Assembly (NCBI GenBank): GCA_047125605.1
Contig: CP138932.1
Span: 1,240,001-1,304,000, forward strand
Origin: JAKVBK01 sp022447275
GTDB taxonomy: Bacteria; Pseudomonadota; Alphaproteobacteria; Rhodobacterales; Rhodobacteraceae
Direction: 5' to 3'
DNA: 64,000 nt
Made by a program: the position numbers and the translations under genes. Under the pieces are notes generated by a model. It was not told the DNA's origin, searched no databases, and saw nothing but the letters and a program-made list of their open reading frames with translations. Positions 17,470 through 26,556 of this stretch are shown piece by piece (the first letter of the stretch is position 1; every line of letters begins with the position of its first letter).

Positions 17470-18750
17470 ATGACGGCAACTCTGGAGCCAGACGCCCTCG
17501 TGTCCGACGCACGGGCAAAGCGCAATGTGATGGTGCTTGTGGCGGCACAGGCCATCCTCGGTGCCCAGATGCCGATGCTGTTTGTGGTTGGCGGGCTCGC
17601 AGGCGGGATGTTGGCATGGCATGTGTGCTTTGCCACGCTGCCGATTGCGCTGATCGTGTTTGGCTCGATGACCACGGCGCCGTGGCTCTCGCCCTTCATG
17701 CAGCGCAATGGCCGCAAGGCAGGCTTCGTGATTGGCACGCTAGGCGGTGCAGCAGGGGCAGCGCTGGCCGCAGCGGGCCTGTGGTTCGGCAGCTTTACCC
17801 TGCTTTTGATGGGCTCTTATCTAACCGGCATCTATATGTCCGCGCAGGGCTTTTACCGATTTGCCGCAGCCGACACCGCCTCTGAGGCATTCCGCCCAAA
17901 AGCAATTTCCTATGTCATGGCGGGCGGCTTGCTGTCCGCTATCATAGGCCCCCAATTGAACAAACTGGTGGCCGAGGCCTATCTCATCCCCTTCCTTGGC
18001 ACCTATCTCGCAATCATCGCGCTGAACCTTGCAGGCATGGGTATTTTCTACTGGCTGGACTTACCGCCCGGCACGAAAAAGACCGGGACAGCCGCAAATC
18101 TGCCGCCCGCGCGCACGCGGCGGGAACTGCTCAGCGATCCGGCGATCCTCGTGGCGGTGATCTGCGCCATGGTGTCCTACGCGCTGATGAACCTCGTCAT
18201 GACGTCAACGCCGCTGGCCGTTGTTGGCTGCGGCTTTGGAACGAACGCGGCCAATGACGTGGTGACAGCCCATGTGCTGGCAATGTTTGCGCCGTCCTTC
18301 TTTACCGGCCACCTGATCGCCCGGTTCGGGGTGCGCAAAATCGTGGCAACCGGCCTTCTGATCCTTGCAGCGGCGGGTGCCGTAGCGCTCACGGGCGTTG
18401 GGGCGGGGCTTTTGTCCGGCAGCGGCACAGGCTCTGAGCCCATGGGGCTTTTTTCGTTCTTCGGTGCTTTGATCCTGCTCGGGCTGGGGTGGAATTTCGG
18501 CTTTATCGGCGCCACCACGATGCTCGCCGGCGCACATGCGCCCCATGAACGCGGCGTGGTTCAAGGCATGAACGATGCGCTGGTCTTTGGCTGTGTCACC
18601 GTGGCGTCTCTGGCCTCGGGGGGGCTGATGAATTGCGCCGGTGGCGACGTGGTGCAGGGCTGGACAGCTGTAAACCTTGCCATGGCCCCCTTCTTGATGT
18701 TGGCAGGTGGCGCCTTGGTTTGGCTGATGATGCAGCCAAAAACGGCCTGA
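17470..18750 (+). CDS. MFS transporter
   Basis: A 426-residue membrane protein with about 12 hydrophobic segments in the major facilitator plan. The loop between helices 2 and 3 contains PFMQRNGRKAGFVIG, resembling the MFS GxxxDRxGRR signature region. The central loop (about residues 195-215) carries PPGTKKTGTAANLPPARTRR, and the second half starts with AILVAVICAMVSYALMNLVM. Substrate cannot be assigned from sequence. It is divergent from alkA with 160 bases between starts and convergent with the phytoene-synthase-like gene. Confidence 0.85.
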   Translation: MTATLEPDALVSDARAKRNVMVLVAAQAILGAQMPMLFVVGGLAGGMLAWHVCFATLPIALIVFGSMTTAPWLSPFMQRNGRKAGFVIGTLGGAAGAALAAAGLWFGSFTLLLMGSYLTGIYMSAQGFYRFAAADTASEAFRPKAISYVMAGGLLSAIIGPQLNKLVAEAYLIPFLGTYLAIIALNLAGMGIFYWLDLPPGTKKTGTAANLPPARTRRELLSDPAILVAVICAMVSYALMNLVMTSTPLAVVGCGFGTNAANDVVTAHVLAMFAPSFFTGHLIARFGVRKIVATGLLILAAAGAVALTGVGAGLLSGSGTGSEPMGLFSFFGALILLGLGWNFGFIGATTMLAGAHAPHERGVVQGMNDALVFGCVTVASLASGGLMNCAGGDVVQGWTAVNLAMAPFLMLAGGALVWLMMQPKTA

Positions 18751-18803
18751 CCGGCCCGGCACGGTAGCGGGGTAACGCCCCCGGCCACCTGCCGCCCGCC
18801 GTA

Positions 18804-19568
18804 TTAGAGCATCCCCCAAGAGAGCCGCATCAAGCGCCAATTGCGCTGGATCGGGCTGATGCCCAGCGCCCCGTTGGCCACACGAGCGGGGTCTTGCGCG
18901 GCCATCTTCAAAACCGGCCGGGTCAACCACCCGTCCGCCCGCGCGATGGCAGGCAAGCCCTGCGCGCCTGACAAGCGTCCTAGCCCTTCGCGTGCCAATG
19001 CCTGCACAGCAGCAGGACGCCCATCCAGCAACGGGCGGCGCCCCCCCGCTTCGAGCCCCGGGATCGCCATGAACAGCCGCGCCAGACCCGTCGACCAGGC
19101 CCAGTCCGATATCGCGGACCGCGCAACATCGGCCCCAGTAATCGTGCAGAGTGCGGCCGGCAGACCGCCGGCAGTGGCAACCAGATAGGCGTCGAAAGCG
19201 TCTTTGTCCTCGAATGGGTCACGGTAGATTTCCCAGCGCCGCGCCTCCACCAGCCGATCGAGCACAGGCACGGCTTGCGGCGTGACAACCCCTGCCAGCG
19301 GCGCGGCCACCTCATGGGCGCGGGCCTCTTTGCCCTGTGCGATTTCTTCCAGCACATCGCGCCACCATTGCAGCCGCATCTCGGCGATCATGGCCTCTTG
19401 CGTCACCCAGGGCGCACGCGCCACTTCAAGGTTGAAAGCATAGAGCGGCAACATGAGCCGACGCTCTGAAACGGACCGGGCCATGGCGGCGGCCAGCCTG
19501 TCGGGATCACCGCGCGCCAGCAGATCGGCGCAGGCCTGCAAGGGATCGGGGCCGGGCGCATCGCTCAT
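18804..19568 (-). CDS. Squalene/phytoene synthase-fold protein (NDUFAF6-like), probably non-catalytic
   Basis: A 254-residue protein with the squalene/phytoene synthase fold. The family regions are visible: LMLPLYAFNLEVARAPWVT, MRLQWWRDVLEEIAQG and YLVATAGGLPAALC. True synthases carry two DxxxD magnesium-binding motifs; here the first is replaced by FNLEVA and no clear second copy is seen. No carotenoid or hopanoid genes flank it. It therefore looks like the NDUFAF6-like branch, whose mitochondrial member assists respiratory complex I assembly (inference for this gene). The start MSDAPGPDP at 19568 follows a GGGGACG. It lies 43 bases after cimA, probably in one operon with cysS-cimA. Confidence 0.75.
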   Translation of the reverse strand: MSDAPGPDPLQACADLLARGDPDRLAAAMARSVSERRLMLPLYAFNLEVARAPWVTQEAMIAEMRLQWWRDVLEEIAQGKEARAHEVAAPLAGVVTPQAVPVLDRLVEARRWEIYRDPFEDKDAFDAYLVATAGGLPAALCTITGADVARSAISDWAWSTGLARLFMAIPGLEAGGRRPLLDGRPAAVQALAREGLGRLSGAQGLPAIARADGWLTRPVLKMAAQDPARVANGALGISPIQRNWRLMRLSWGML

Positions 19569-19611
19569 TGGGGCGTCCCCGGAACAGTCGCAGCGCAGGC
19601 AGCATTTCGGC

Positions 19612-21264
19612 TCATGCGCCCTGCCCTGCGCGAGCACCATCCTGAACCAGCTTCCAGGTGATCGCCTCGATCAGCGCCTCGAAACTTGCATCCACGATGT
19701 TGGGCGAAACCCCCACCGTGGCCCAGCGCCGTCCGTGGCTGTCAGCACTGTCGATGATCACGCGGGTAACCGCGTCCGTGCCCGAACCGGTGATGCGCAC
19801 TTTGAAGTCCACGAGACGCATATCGTCGATCACGGATTGATAGGGGCCCAGATCCTTTGCCAGGGCCCGCGCCAGCGCGTTAACCGGCCCCCGATCTGAG
19901 CCGCTTTCATCCATGCTCTCGGAAACCGACAGCTTTTTCTCACCGCCCACCTTCACGACCACAACCGCCTCCGACAGGCTGACCATCTCGTTATATTTGT
20001 TCTTCCGGCGCTCCACCGTCACCCGGTAGCGCTTGACCTCGAAGAAATCTGGCAGCCGCCCCATCTCATCGAGGGCAATCAGTTCAAAACTGGCCTGCGC
20101 CGTATCATAGGCGTAGCCCGCCGCCTCGCGCTGTTTGATCCGCTCGAGGATGCGCGGAAGGGCCGGATCGCCCTTTTCCAAGGCAATGCCGGCCTCGGAC
20201 AGTCTGCGCAGCAAGTTAGACGTGCCCGCTTGGTTAGACATCGGAATGACGCGCGCATTGCCCACCGAACTGGGCGGAATGTGCTCATAGGTGCTCGGAT
20301 CTTTCAAAATGGCAGAGGCATGCAGACCCGCCTTATGGGCGAAGGCAGATGCCCCCACATAGGGCGCGGCCTTCATAGGCACCCGGTTGAGGATATCATC
20401 CAGTTTGCGGCTCACACGGGTCAGCCCCTGCAACGCCTCGGCCGTCACCCCGGTCTGCAGACTGGACCGGTAGGGTTCTTTGAGCAGCAGCGTTGGCAAA
20501 AGCGTCACGAGATTGGCATTGCCACATCGCTCGCCCAGCCCGTTCAGTGTGCCCTGAATCTGGCGCGCACCAGCGCGCACGGCGGCCAGCGCATTGGCCA
20601 CGGCATTGCCCGTGTCATCATGGGTGTGAATGCCCAGATGACTGCCCGGTATGCCCGCTGCGATCACCTGAGAGGTGATGTCGAACACTTCTTCCGGCAG
20701 GGTGCCACCATTAGTGTCACACAGAACAATCCAGCGGGCACCGGCCGCATGCGCGGCCTTCAGACATTCAAGCGCATAGCCGGGATTGGCCTTGTAGCCG
20801 TCAAAGAAATGCTCTGCGTCGAACAGGGCCTCGCGGCCCTGCGCCACGAGATGGGCGATACTGTCAGCGATGTTGGAGACATTTTCCTGCAAGGAGATGC
20901 CCAGCGCCTTGGTAACATGAAAATCATGGCTTTTGCCCACGAGGCAGACCGCCGGTGTACCCGCATTCACAACACCGGCAAGCACCTCGTCATTGGCGGC
21001 CGAGCGCCCGGCCCGTTTCGTCATGCCGAAGGCGGTGAAGGTGGCTTTGGCGCAGGGGCGTTCCTGCAGGAAGGCGCTGTCGATCGGATTGGCGCCGGGC
21101 CAGCCGCCCTCCACGTAATCGATGCCCAGACCGTCGAGCATGGTGGCGATCTCACGCTTTTCATCGAGGCTGAACTGAACGCCCTGGGTCTGCTGTCCAT
21201 CGCGCAGGGTGGTGTCGAACAGGTAGAGCCGTTCGGGCTTGTCCGCCGTCATCACAGAAGTCAT
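19612..21264 (-). CDS. cimA: Citramalate synthase (2-isopropylmalate synthase family)
   Basis: Condenses pyruvate with acetyl-CoA to (R)-citramalate, the threonine-independent entry to isoleucine synthesis. The 550-residue protein has the DRE-TIM barrel motif YLFDTTLRDGQQTQGVQFSL, the metal-binding HTHDDTGNAVANAL, and GTLNGLGERCGNANLVTLLP. A C-terminal LeuA allosteric domain is present (about 420-540, with GPVNALARALAKDLGPYQ). The length and the ERCGNA region match the actinobacterial/proteobacterial CimA type rather than LeuA. GGAGG seven bases upstream supports the ATG at 21264, which shares its A with the cysS stop. A GTG at 21267 is the alternative. Confidence 0.9.
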   Translation of the reverse strand: MTSVMTADKPERLYLFDTTLRDGQQTQGVQFSLDEKREIATMLDGLGIDYVEGGWPGANPIDSAFLQERPCAKATFTAFGMTKRAGRSAANDEVLAGVVNAGTPAVCLVGKSHDFHVTKALGISLQENVSNIADSIAHLVAQGREALFDAEHFFDGYKANPGYALECLKAAHAAGARWIVLCDTNGGTLPEEVFDITSQVIAAGIPGSHLGIHTHDDTGNAVANALAAVRAGARQIQGTLNGLGERCGNANLVTLLPTLLLKEPYRSSLQTGVTAEALQGLTRVSRKLDDILNRVPMKAAPYVGASAFAHKAGLHASAILKDPSTYEHIPPSSVGNARVIPMSNQAGTSNLLRRLSEAGIALEKGDPALPRILERIKQREAAGYAYDTAQASFELIALDEMGRLPDFFEVKRYRVTVERRKNKYNEMVSLSEAVVVVKVGGEKKLSVSESMDESGSDRGPVNALARALAKDLGPYQSVIDDMRLVDFKVRITGSGTDAVTRVIIDSADSHGRRWATVGVSPNIVDASFEALIEAITWKLVQDGARAGQGA

Positions 21265-22622
21265 CACAGCGCCTCCAGCTTGGCGGCATCGAATCCGGGG
21301 CCGGGCACAAGCTCGATCCCGGCCTTCGACATGCGCACCTCAACCCCGGCTGCAATCAACCCGGACTTCATAGCATCGACCGCGCTGAAATCCTTGGTTT
21401 CCATGGCCGCTGCGCGCAAATCCCCCAAAGCTGCGGCATGGGCCGACAGGTCGACAGCCACCGTTTGTGCCCAATCCGGGATCGCGCTGCCGATCAATCC
21501 GAGAATGCCGAGGCCCGCGCGCAGACCTGCGACATCGCCCGCGCTGCTCAGCTTGTGCAATTCGGCCAAAGCGCCCGGGGTGTTGATATTGTCGCTCAGC
21601 GCCGCAATCACCGTGCCGGGCACTTCGCCTGCGACGGTGTCCTCCACCTGCGCGTACCACTTGCGCAGCGTTTTCTCGGCCTCTGCGGCTTTTGCGGCGG
21701 TCCAGTCCATGGGCTTGCCGAAATGGGTCATCAGATAGACCATGCGGGCCACCTCGCCGGGCACCCCCTGCTCGAGGACATCCTGCACCGTGAAGAAATT
21801 ACCCAGCGACTTGGACATCTTCTTGCCCTCGACCTGGAGCATCTCATTGTGCAGCCAGATCTTGGCGAAGTCATGCCCGCAGCAACGGCTCTGCGCGATC
21901 TCGTTTTCATGGTGGGGGAACATCAGGTCATTGCCGCCCCCGTGGATGTCAAAGCTGGCGCCCAGCAGGTCATGGGCCATGGCCGAGCATTCGATATGCC
22001 AACCCGGACGACCGCGCCCCCACGGGCTGTCCCAGCCCGGTGTATCGGCATCTGAGGGTTTCCAGAGCACAAAATCCATCGGATCGCGCTTATAGGGGGC
22101 CACCTCGACGCGCGCGCCCGCGATCATGTCATCCACGCTGCGGCCCGAAAGCGCTCCGTATTCCTGATAGGAGCTCACCGCAAACAAGGCATGGCCATCG
22201 GCGGCATAGGCGTGGCCACGGGCGATCAGATCCTCGATCATGGCGATCATCTGCCCGATATAGGCGGTGGCGCGCGGCATATGATCGGGCTCCAACACGC
22301 CGAGGGCGGCCATGTCATCAAGATACCACTGGGTGGTTTCGGCAGTGATCTCGGCGATCGGGCGCCCCGTGCTGGCGGCGCGTGCATTAATCTTGTCATC
22401 CACGTCGGTGAAGTTGCGCACATAGGTCACATGCTCGGAGCCATAAACATGGCGCAGCAGACGATACAGCGTGTCAAACACCACCGCCGGGCGGGCATTG
22501 CCGATATGCGCCCTGTCATAAACCGTGGGCCCACAGACATACATGCGCACGTTGTCAGGATCGATCGGAACCAGCTGTTCGAGCTGGCGCGAGCGGGAGT
22601 TCCAAAGGCGGATCGTGGTCAT
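21264..22622 (-). CDS. cysS: Cysteinyl-tRNA synthetase
   Basis: A class I aminoacyl-tRNA synthetase charging tRNA-Cys. The 452-residue protein shows the zinc/cysteine-selecting MYVCGPTVYD, the HIGH-type signature AHIGNARP, and WHIECSAMAHDLLGASFDIH plus GGGNDLMFPHHENEIAQ. The KMSKS loop is in EGKKMSKSLGNFFTVQD. The ATG at 22622 follows GAGAGG; twelve further in-frame residues upstream are not conserved-looking. Downstream cimA overlaps by one base, so the synthetase and an isoleucine-pathway gene are probably co-transcribed. Confidence 0.96.
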   Translation of the reverse strand: MTTIRLWNSRSRQLEQLVPIDPDNVRMYVCGPTVYDRAHIGNARPAVVFDTLYRLLRHVYGSEHVTYVRNFTDVDDKINARAASTGRPIAEITAETTQWYLDDMAALGVLEPDHMPRATAYIGQMIAMIEDLIARGHAYAADGHALFAVSSYQEYGALSGRSVDDMIAGARVEVAPYKRDPMDFVLWKPSDADTPGWDSPWGRGRPGWHIECSAMAHDLLGASFDIHGGGNDLMFPHHENEIAQSRCCGHDFAKIWLHNEMLQVEGKKMSKSLGNFFTVQDVLEQGVPGEVARMVYLMTHFGKPMDWTAAKAAEAEKTLRKWYAQVEDTVAGEVPGTVIAALSDNINTPGALAELHKLSSAGDVAGLRAGLGILGLIGSAIPDWAQTVAVDLSAHAAALGDLRAAAMETKDFSAVDAMKSGLIAAGVEVRMSKAGIELVPGPGFDAAKLEAL

Positions 22623-22910
22623 GGCGGCCTCTCGAGGTCTGGCTTTATGCACGGGCATGTGCGGCGTGGGTCGCCCGCGGGAAGCTTGCCGTCAAGTGGT
22701 CTTGAGAAAACGACGTTGCACCCCGCGGACAAATGTCAGCAGGGAATACAGTTCCGAATGGCAATCAGCGTCATCATGGGCTTTGGGTAACGTCAAACGG
22801 GCGGGCTGCCAACCCTTGGCGTCACGCTGCGCCCGCAAGCGGGCAATTAGGGGACAGGTCCGGCCCCGTTTTGATTGACACGGCAGCGCTGTCGTGGCCA
22901 CTTCCCGGCC

Positions 22911-24101
22911 ATGAAACTTTCGACACGTCTTTCCAATCTGGTGCCCGGCGGCGATGACGGCTGGGGCCTGTTCATGAAATCCCGCGAGATGGTCACGGCC
23001 GGCGTCCCGGTGATCGAACTCACCATCGGCGAGCACGATATCCGGACGGACCCCACGATCCTCACGGCCATGGCCGAGGCGGCACAGGGCGGGCATACGG
23101 GCTATGCCGCTGTGCCCGGCACGGATGATCTGCGCCGCAAAGTGGCAGAACGGACAGAAGACCGCACAGGCGTGCCCACCGGGCCAGAGAATGTGCTGGT
23201 GACACCGGGTGGGCAGGCCGCCCTCTTTGCCGCCCATCTCGCCGCAATCGATGCCGGCCAGCCAGCCGCCTATATCGATCCCTATTATGCCACCTATCCC
23301 GGCACGATTCGCGCCGCTGGCGGTGTGCCCCGCCCGCTGGTCACCCGCGCCCGCGATGGGTTCGCCCCCACGGCGCAGGGGCTGGCTGAGGTGTTGCCCG
23401 GCTGTGCCTCGCTGATGATCAACACCCCCAACAACCCCACCGGGGCGGTCTATGATGCCGCAACCATCGACATGATCTGCGCAGCCGTACAGGCCGAAGA
23501 CTGTTGGCTGATCTCGGACGAGGTCTATGACAGCCAGGTCTGGGCCGGTGCCCATATCAGCCCGCGCGCGCGTCCGGGGATGGCAGAGCGCACATTTGTC
23601 GTCGGCTCCATGTCGAAAAGTCACGCCATGACCGGCTCTCGCTGCGGCTGGATCATCGGCCCGGAAGACGCGATTGACCATCTGATCACGCTTGCAACCC
23701 ACACCACGTACGGGGTGCCCGGCTTCATTCAGGATGCGGCTGTCTTTGCCCTCGAACAGGGCACTGCCTTTGAGGACAAGGTCGGCGCGCCTTTCCGGCG
23801 CCGCAGGCAACTGGCGCTTGATCTGCTGTCCCAGCAGACGCTTGTCGGCCATGTGCCCTCAGGCGGGGCGATGTACATGATGCTGGATGTGCAGGCCACC
23901 GGTCTGTCGGGCGAGGCCTTTGCTCACAGCCTGCTGGAGGCCCATCACATCGCTGTCATGCCCGGCGAAAGCTTTGGCGCGGCCGCCGCCGGGCATTTGC
24001 GCGTGGCCCTCACCGTCGATGATGACAGGCTGATGGATGCCTTGCGCACCCTGCTAGAACACGCCCAAACCCTGACAAGGCAGACTGTCGATGCCGACTG
24101 A
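22911..24101 (+). CDS. Class I/II pyridoxal-phosphate aminotransferase
   Basis: A 396-residue fold-type I aminotransferase. Visible landmarks are GYAAVPGTDDLRRKVAERTE, the PLP-phosphate region TPGGQAALFAAHLAAID, INTPNNPTGAVYDA, the Asp/Tyr pair in SDEVYDSQVW, and the Schiff-base lysine in VGSMSKSHAMTGSRCGW. It is close to aspartate/aromatic-type aminotransferases, but the substrate cannot be fixed. The start is the ATG at 22911; twelve in-frame residues upstream read like non-coding sequence. It overlaps by 11 bases the lyase gene that follows, and that gene overlaps an SDR gene, so the three are one operon. The 288 bases upstream, shared with cysS, show no gene. Confidence 0.87.
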   Translation: MKLSTRLSNLVPGGDDGWGLFMKSREMVTAGVPVIELTIGEHDIRTDPTILTAMAEAAQGGHTGYAAVPGTDDLRRKVAERTEDRTGVPTGPENVLVTPGGQAALFAAHLAAIDAGQPAAYIDPYYATYPGTIRAAGGVPRPLVTRARDGFAPTAQGLAEVLPGCASLMINTPNNPTGAVYDAATIDMICAAVQAEDCWLISDEVYDSQVWAGAHISPRARPGMAERTFVVGSMSKSHAMTGSRCGWIIGPEDAIDHLITLATHTTYGVPGFIQDAAVFALEQGTAFEDKVGAPFRRRRQLALDLLSQQTLVGHVPSGGAMYMMLDVQATGLSGEAFAHSLLEAHHIAVMPGESFGAAAAGHLRVALTVDDDRLMDALRTLLEHAQTLTRQTVDAD

Positions 24102-24945
24102 CCATCCCGTTCATGATCCCGGGCCCGCATTTCGGGCGCTTCATGTTCCGGGCAATCCGTTCATCCTGGCAAATGCGTGGGATGTGGGCAGCGCCCAGAT
24201 GTTGGCGGCCCGCGGCGCACAGGCATTGGCCACCTCCTCGGCGGCTTTTGCCTTCACGATCGGGCGGCGCGACATGGGCGACCTGACCCGGGACCAACAT
24301 CTGGCCCATGCCGAAACCATCGTCGCCGCCACGCCCCTGCCCGTTCAGGGGGATTTCGAAAACGGCTTTGGACCAGACCCGGAGACCTGCGCGGACACCG
24401 TGCGCCTGTCCGCAGAGATCGGTCTGGCAGGCATCTGCATTGAGGATACGGCCCTGCCAGACAGCACAGCCTATGCCTTTGATCATGCAGTCGAACGCAT
24501 TCGCGCCGCCGCCGCCGCCGCGCGGGCGCTGCCGCGCGATTTCTTTCTTGTTGCACGCGCCGATGGGCTGTTGGCCGGGGGCTACGGCCAAGACGAAGCC
24601 CTGCGCCGGATCAAGGCCTTCGCAGAGGCCGGAGCCGATGGCGTCTATGCCCCTATGCCCGCCTCAAGTGCCGATTTGGCAGCGCTGATCAAAGCGTCTG
24701 ACAAACCGTTCAACGCGCTGGCCGCTGGGCGTTTCAGCAAGCTTACGCTGGCGCAATTTGCCAAGATGGGAGCGGCGCGTGTCTCGCTCGGATCGGCCCT
24801 CGCCCGGGTCACCCATAAGGCGATCGATGACGCGGCCAAAGCCATGCTACAGGCAGGTGATTTTTCGATGTTGGCGCGCGGCATGTCGGGCGACACCGTG
24901 GACGATCTGCTAACAGCGGGCCGCAAGGGAGAGGTGACACCATGA
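24091..24945 (+). CDS. Isocitrate lyase/phosphoenolpyruvate mutase family protein
   Basis: A 284-residue member of the PEP mutase/isocitrate lyase superfamily, whose enzymes make or break C-C or P-C bonds next to a carboxylate with Mg bound. Family features: FILANAWDVGSAQMLAARG, ATSSAAFAFTIGRRD, the metal-site region QGDFENGFGPDPETCADTV, CIEDTALPDS and FLVARADGLL. The KKCGH catalytic loop of true isocitrate lyase is absent, so that activity is unlikely; methylisocitrate-lyase-like, oxaloacetate decarboxylase or carboxyPEP activities remain possible. It is translationally linked to an aminotransferase before it and an SDR after it, suggesting a small catabolic route from an amino acid (inference). 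Confidence 0.82.
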   Translation: MPTDHPVHDPGPAFRALHVPGNPFILANAWDVGSAQMLAARGAQALATSSAAFAFTIGRRDMGDLTRDQHLAHAETIVAATPLPVQGDFENGFGPDPETCADTVRLSAEIGLAGICIEDTALPDSTAYAFDHAVERIRAAAAAARALPRDFFLVARADGLLAGGYGQDEALRRIKAFAEAGADGVYAPMPASSADLAALIKASDKPFNALAAGRFSKLTLAQFAKMGAARVSLGSALARVTHKAIDDAAKAMLQAGDFSMLARGMSGDTVDDLLTAGRKGEVTP

Positions 24946-25679
24946 TCTTGTCAGAGGCGAAAGTTGTTGTAACCGGAGGCTGCTCCGGCCTGGGCCGGGC
25001 AACAGTCGAGGGATTTGTTGCCGAGGGCGCACAAGTTACCGCGTTTGACCTGCAGGGCGATGCGCCCGCAGGCGCCGGGGTGCAGCATGTGGACGTGCGC
25101 GACGAAACAGCCGTGGCCGCGGCAATGGATGCTGCCATTGCGGACATGGGCGGGCTGACCGCGGTGGTGAATTGCGCAGGCATCGCAACCGGGGAAAAGG
25201 TGGTTGGCCGCGATGGACCACACGCTTTGGATACGTTCCAGCGGACCATCGACATCAACCTTGTCGGCAGCTTTAACGTGGCGCGCCTGGCCGCTGCGCG
25301 CATGGCAGAGCAGGCCCCCGATGCGGGCGGCATGCGCGGCGTGATCGTGAACACCGCCTCGATTGCCGCTTTCGAGGGCCAGAAAGGACAGGCCGCTTAC
25401 GCCGCCTCAAAAGCCGGTATCGCAGGTCTGTCGCTGCCTATGGCTCGCGATCTTGCGCGCCAGGGCATCCGGGTCATGGCGATTGCACCGGGCATTTTTC
25501 GCACGCCCATGCTCGAAAGCCTCGGCCAGGAAATCATGGACGGTCTGGCCGCGGACGTGACCTTTCCCCAGCGCTTGGGCGATCCGGCAGAGTTTGCCGC
25601 CCTCGCCCGCTTTATTGTGTCCTGCGACTATCTCAATGGCACCGTGATCCGTATCGACGGCGCCCTGCGGATGCCCTGA
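24942..25679 (+). CDS. Short-chain dehydrogenase/reductase (3-hydroxyacyl-CoA dehydrogenase-like)
   Basis: A 245-residue classical SDR. The nucleotide-binding TGxxxGxG is TGGCSGLG (residues 11-18) with an acidic residue after strand 2 (FDLQGD), favouring NAD. NCAG is at 77-80, the catalytic Ser at 140 (NTASIAA), and Tyr153/Lys157 in YAASKAG. The stretch FEGQKGQAAYAASKAGIAGL, together with PMARDLARQGIRVMAIAPGI, resembles type II 3-hydroxyacyl-CoA dehydrogenases (HSD17B10-like), so a short-chain hydroxyacyl-CoA is a reasonable guess. It starts inside the lyase stop (ATGA) and is the last gene of the trio. It is convergent with the broken metalloprotease gene. Confidence 0.88.
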   Translation: MILSEAKVVVTGGCSGLGRATVEGFVAEGAQVTAFDLQGDAPAGAGVQHVDVRDETAVAAAMDAAIADMGGLTAVVNCAGIATGEKVVGRDGPHALDTFQRTIDINLVGSFNVARLAAARMAEQAPDAGGMRGVIVNTASIAAFEGQKGQAAYAASKAGIAGLSLPMARDLARQGIRVMAIAPGIFRTPMLESLGQEIMDGLAADVTFPQRLGDPAEFAALARFIVSCDYLNGTVIRIDGALRMP

Positions 25680-25719
25680 GCCGGGATATTCCAGCTCCCG
25701 AGCCCGCGCCCGGGCACGC

Positions 25720-26448
25720 CTAGCTTTTCGATGTTCGGCGACGCCGCAAGGCAAACGCGCCCAAAGCACCAACAAGGGCCAGCCCAGCGGGGGGGCAGCG
25801 GCACCACAGCGGTCGAGCCGTCATACACGTCGACCGGCTGTATCTGCAAAAAACGGTGATGCGCTTTGCAGGTTTTGGATGAGCGGTGATCGCGCGATCG
25901 TGCGCACCTGCGCGGCAGTCAAGTCCGTTTCGCCGTTGAGCGTTGCATTCATTAAGCCACCAGAAATGTGTGGACCTATGCCAAGATTATGGGCGATCTC
26001 GTGGCCCAGGAGTTCGGTTCCAAATGTCCCGCTGACGAAATCAGACTGCACAAGGATGCGATTGCCATTGATTAAGGCGCGTCCCACGATGCTCGGGTTA
26101 TTTCCCCCACCATCGCATGCTGTGATCGAGTCAACGAACAACATGTAGATGCGGTCCGTTGCCGAAAACTGAACAAATGGTTGCTGAAGTAAATACGCGA
26201 CCTCGGTGCCCAAATCGTTGCCGTTGGCGATCAAGCTGGAGGAATCGACGGTGGTAAACCGCGGCCCGTCTAAACGCAGTGTGGGCAGAAATCGAATATC
26301 AATCGGTGCGATTGAATTTGGGGCATTGGGGTCAAAGGAGGCTTGGGAAAAGATAGCCTTCGTTCGTGGTGACTGTTGCAGCCTGCGCCGTCAGACTGGC
26401 AGCGCACAGGGACAGCGTGACAATCGCACGCGTCAAAACGTCAAGCAT
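25720..26448 (-). pseudogene. Frameshifted secreted zinc metalloprotease with VPLPA (PEP-CTERM-like) tail
   Basis: Reading leftward, GAGGGGG and an ATG at 26448 begin a signal peptide MLDVLTRAIVTLSLCAASLT followed by AQA, but that frame stops at 26332. The mature part continues one frame over (SFDPNAPNSIAPIDIRFLP and on) and contains HEIAHNLGIGPH, a zincin HExxHxxGxxH motif. That frame ends after A6 at 25848-25853 (T6 on the coding strand). The next frame runs QIQPVDVYDGSTAVVPLPP up to G7 at 25789-25795. A third shift then gives AGLALVGALGAFALRRRR and a stop at 25720. Removing one base at three places restores about 241 residues: signal peptide, metalloprotease-like domain, VPLPA sorting motif, membrane helix and Arg tail. 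It is either a decayed gene or has indel errors in homopolymers. Confidence 0.75.
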
Positions 26449-26556
26449 CGTACCCCCTCGAAGTCAGTCCTAAAACGAGAATCAAAAGCTGTCGCCTGCG
26501 ATCGCTCAGTCGTCGCTACTTTCTCAAAGGGGCAAAAAACGGCACAAGCGCGCCCA

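Noticed and set aside
20230..21738. A 502-codon plus-strand frame opposite cimA and cysS
   Set aside because: It is the mirror of two well-supported genes and shows no family motif or ribosome site.
22692..23852. A 386-codon minus-strand frame opposite the aminotransferase gene
   Set aside because: The plus-strand aminotransferase has PLP-lysine and NNPTG motifs; the reverse frame has none.
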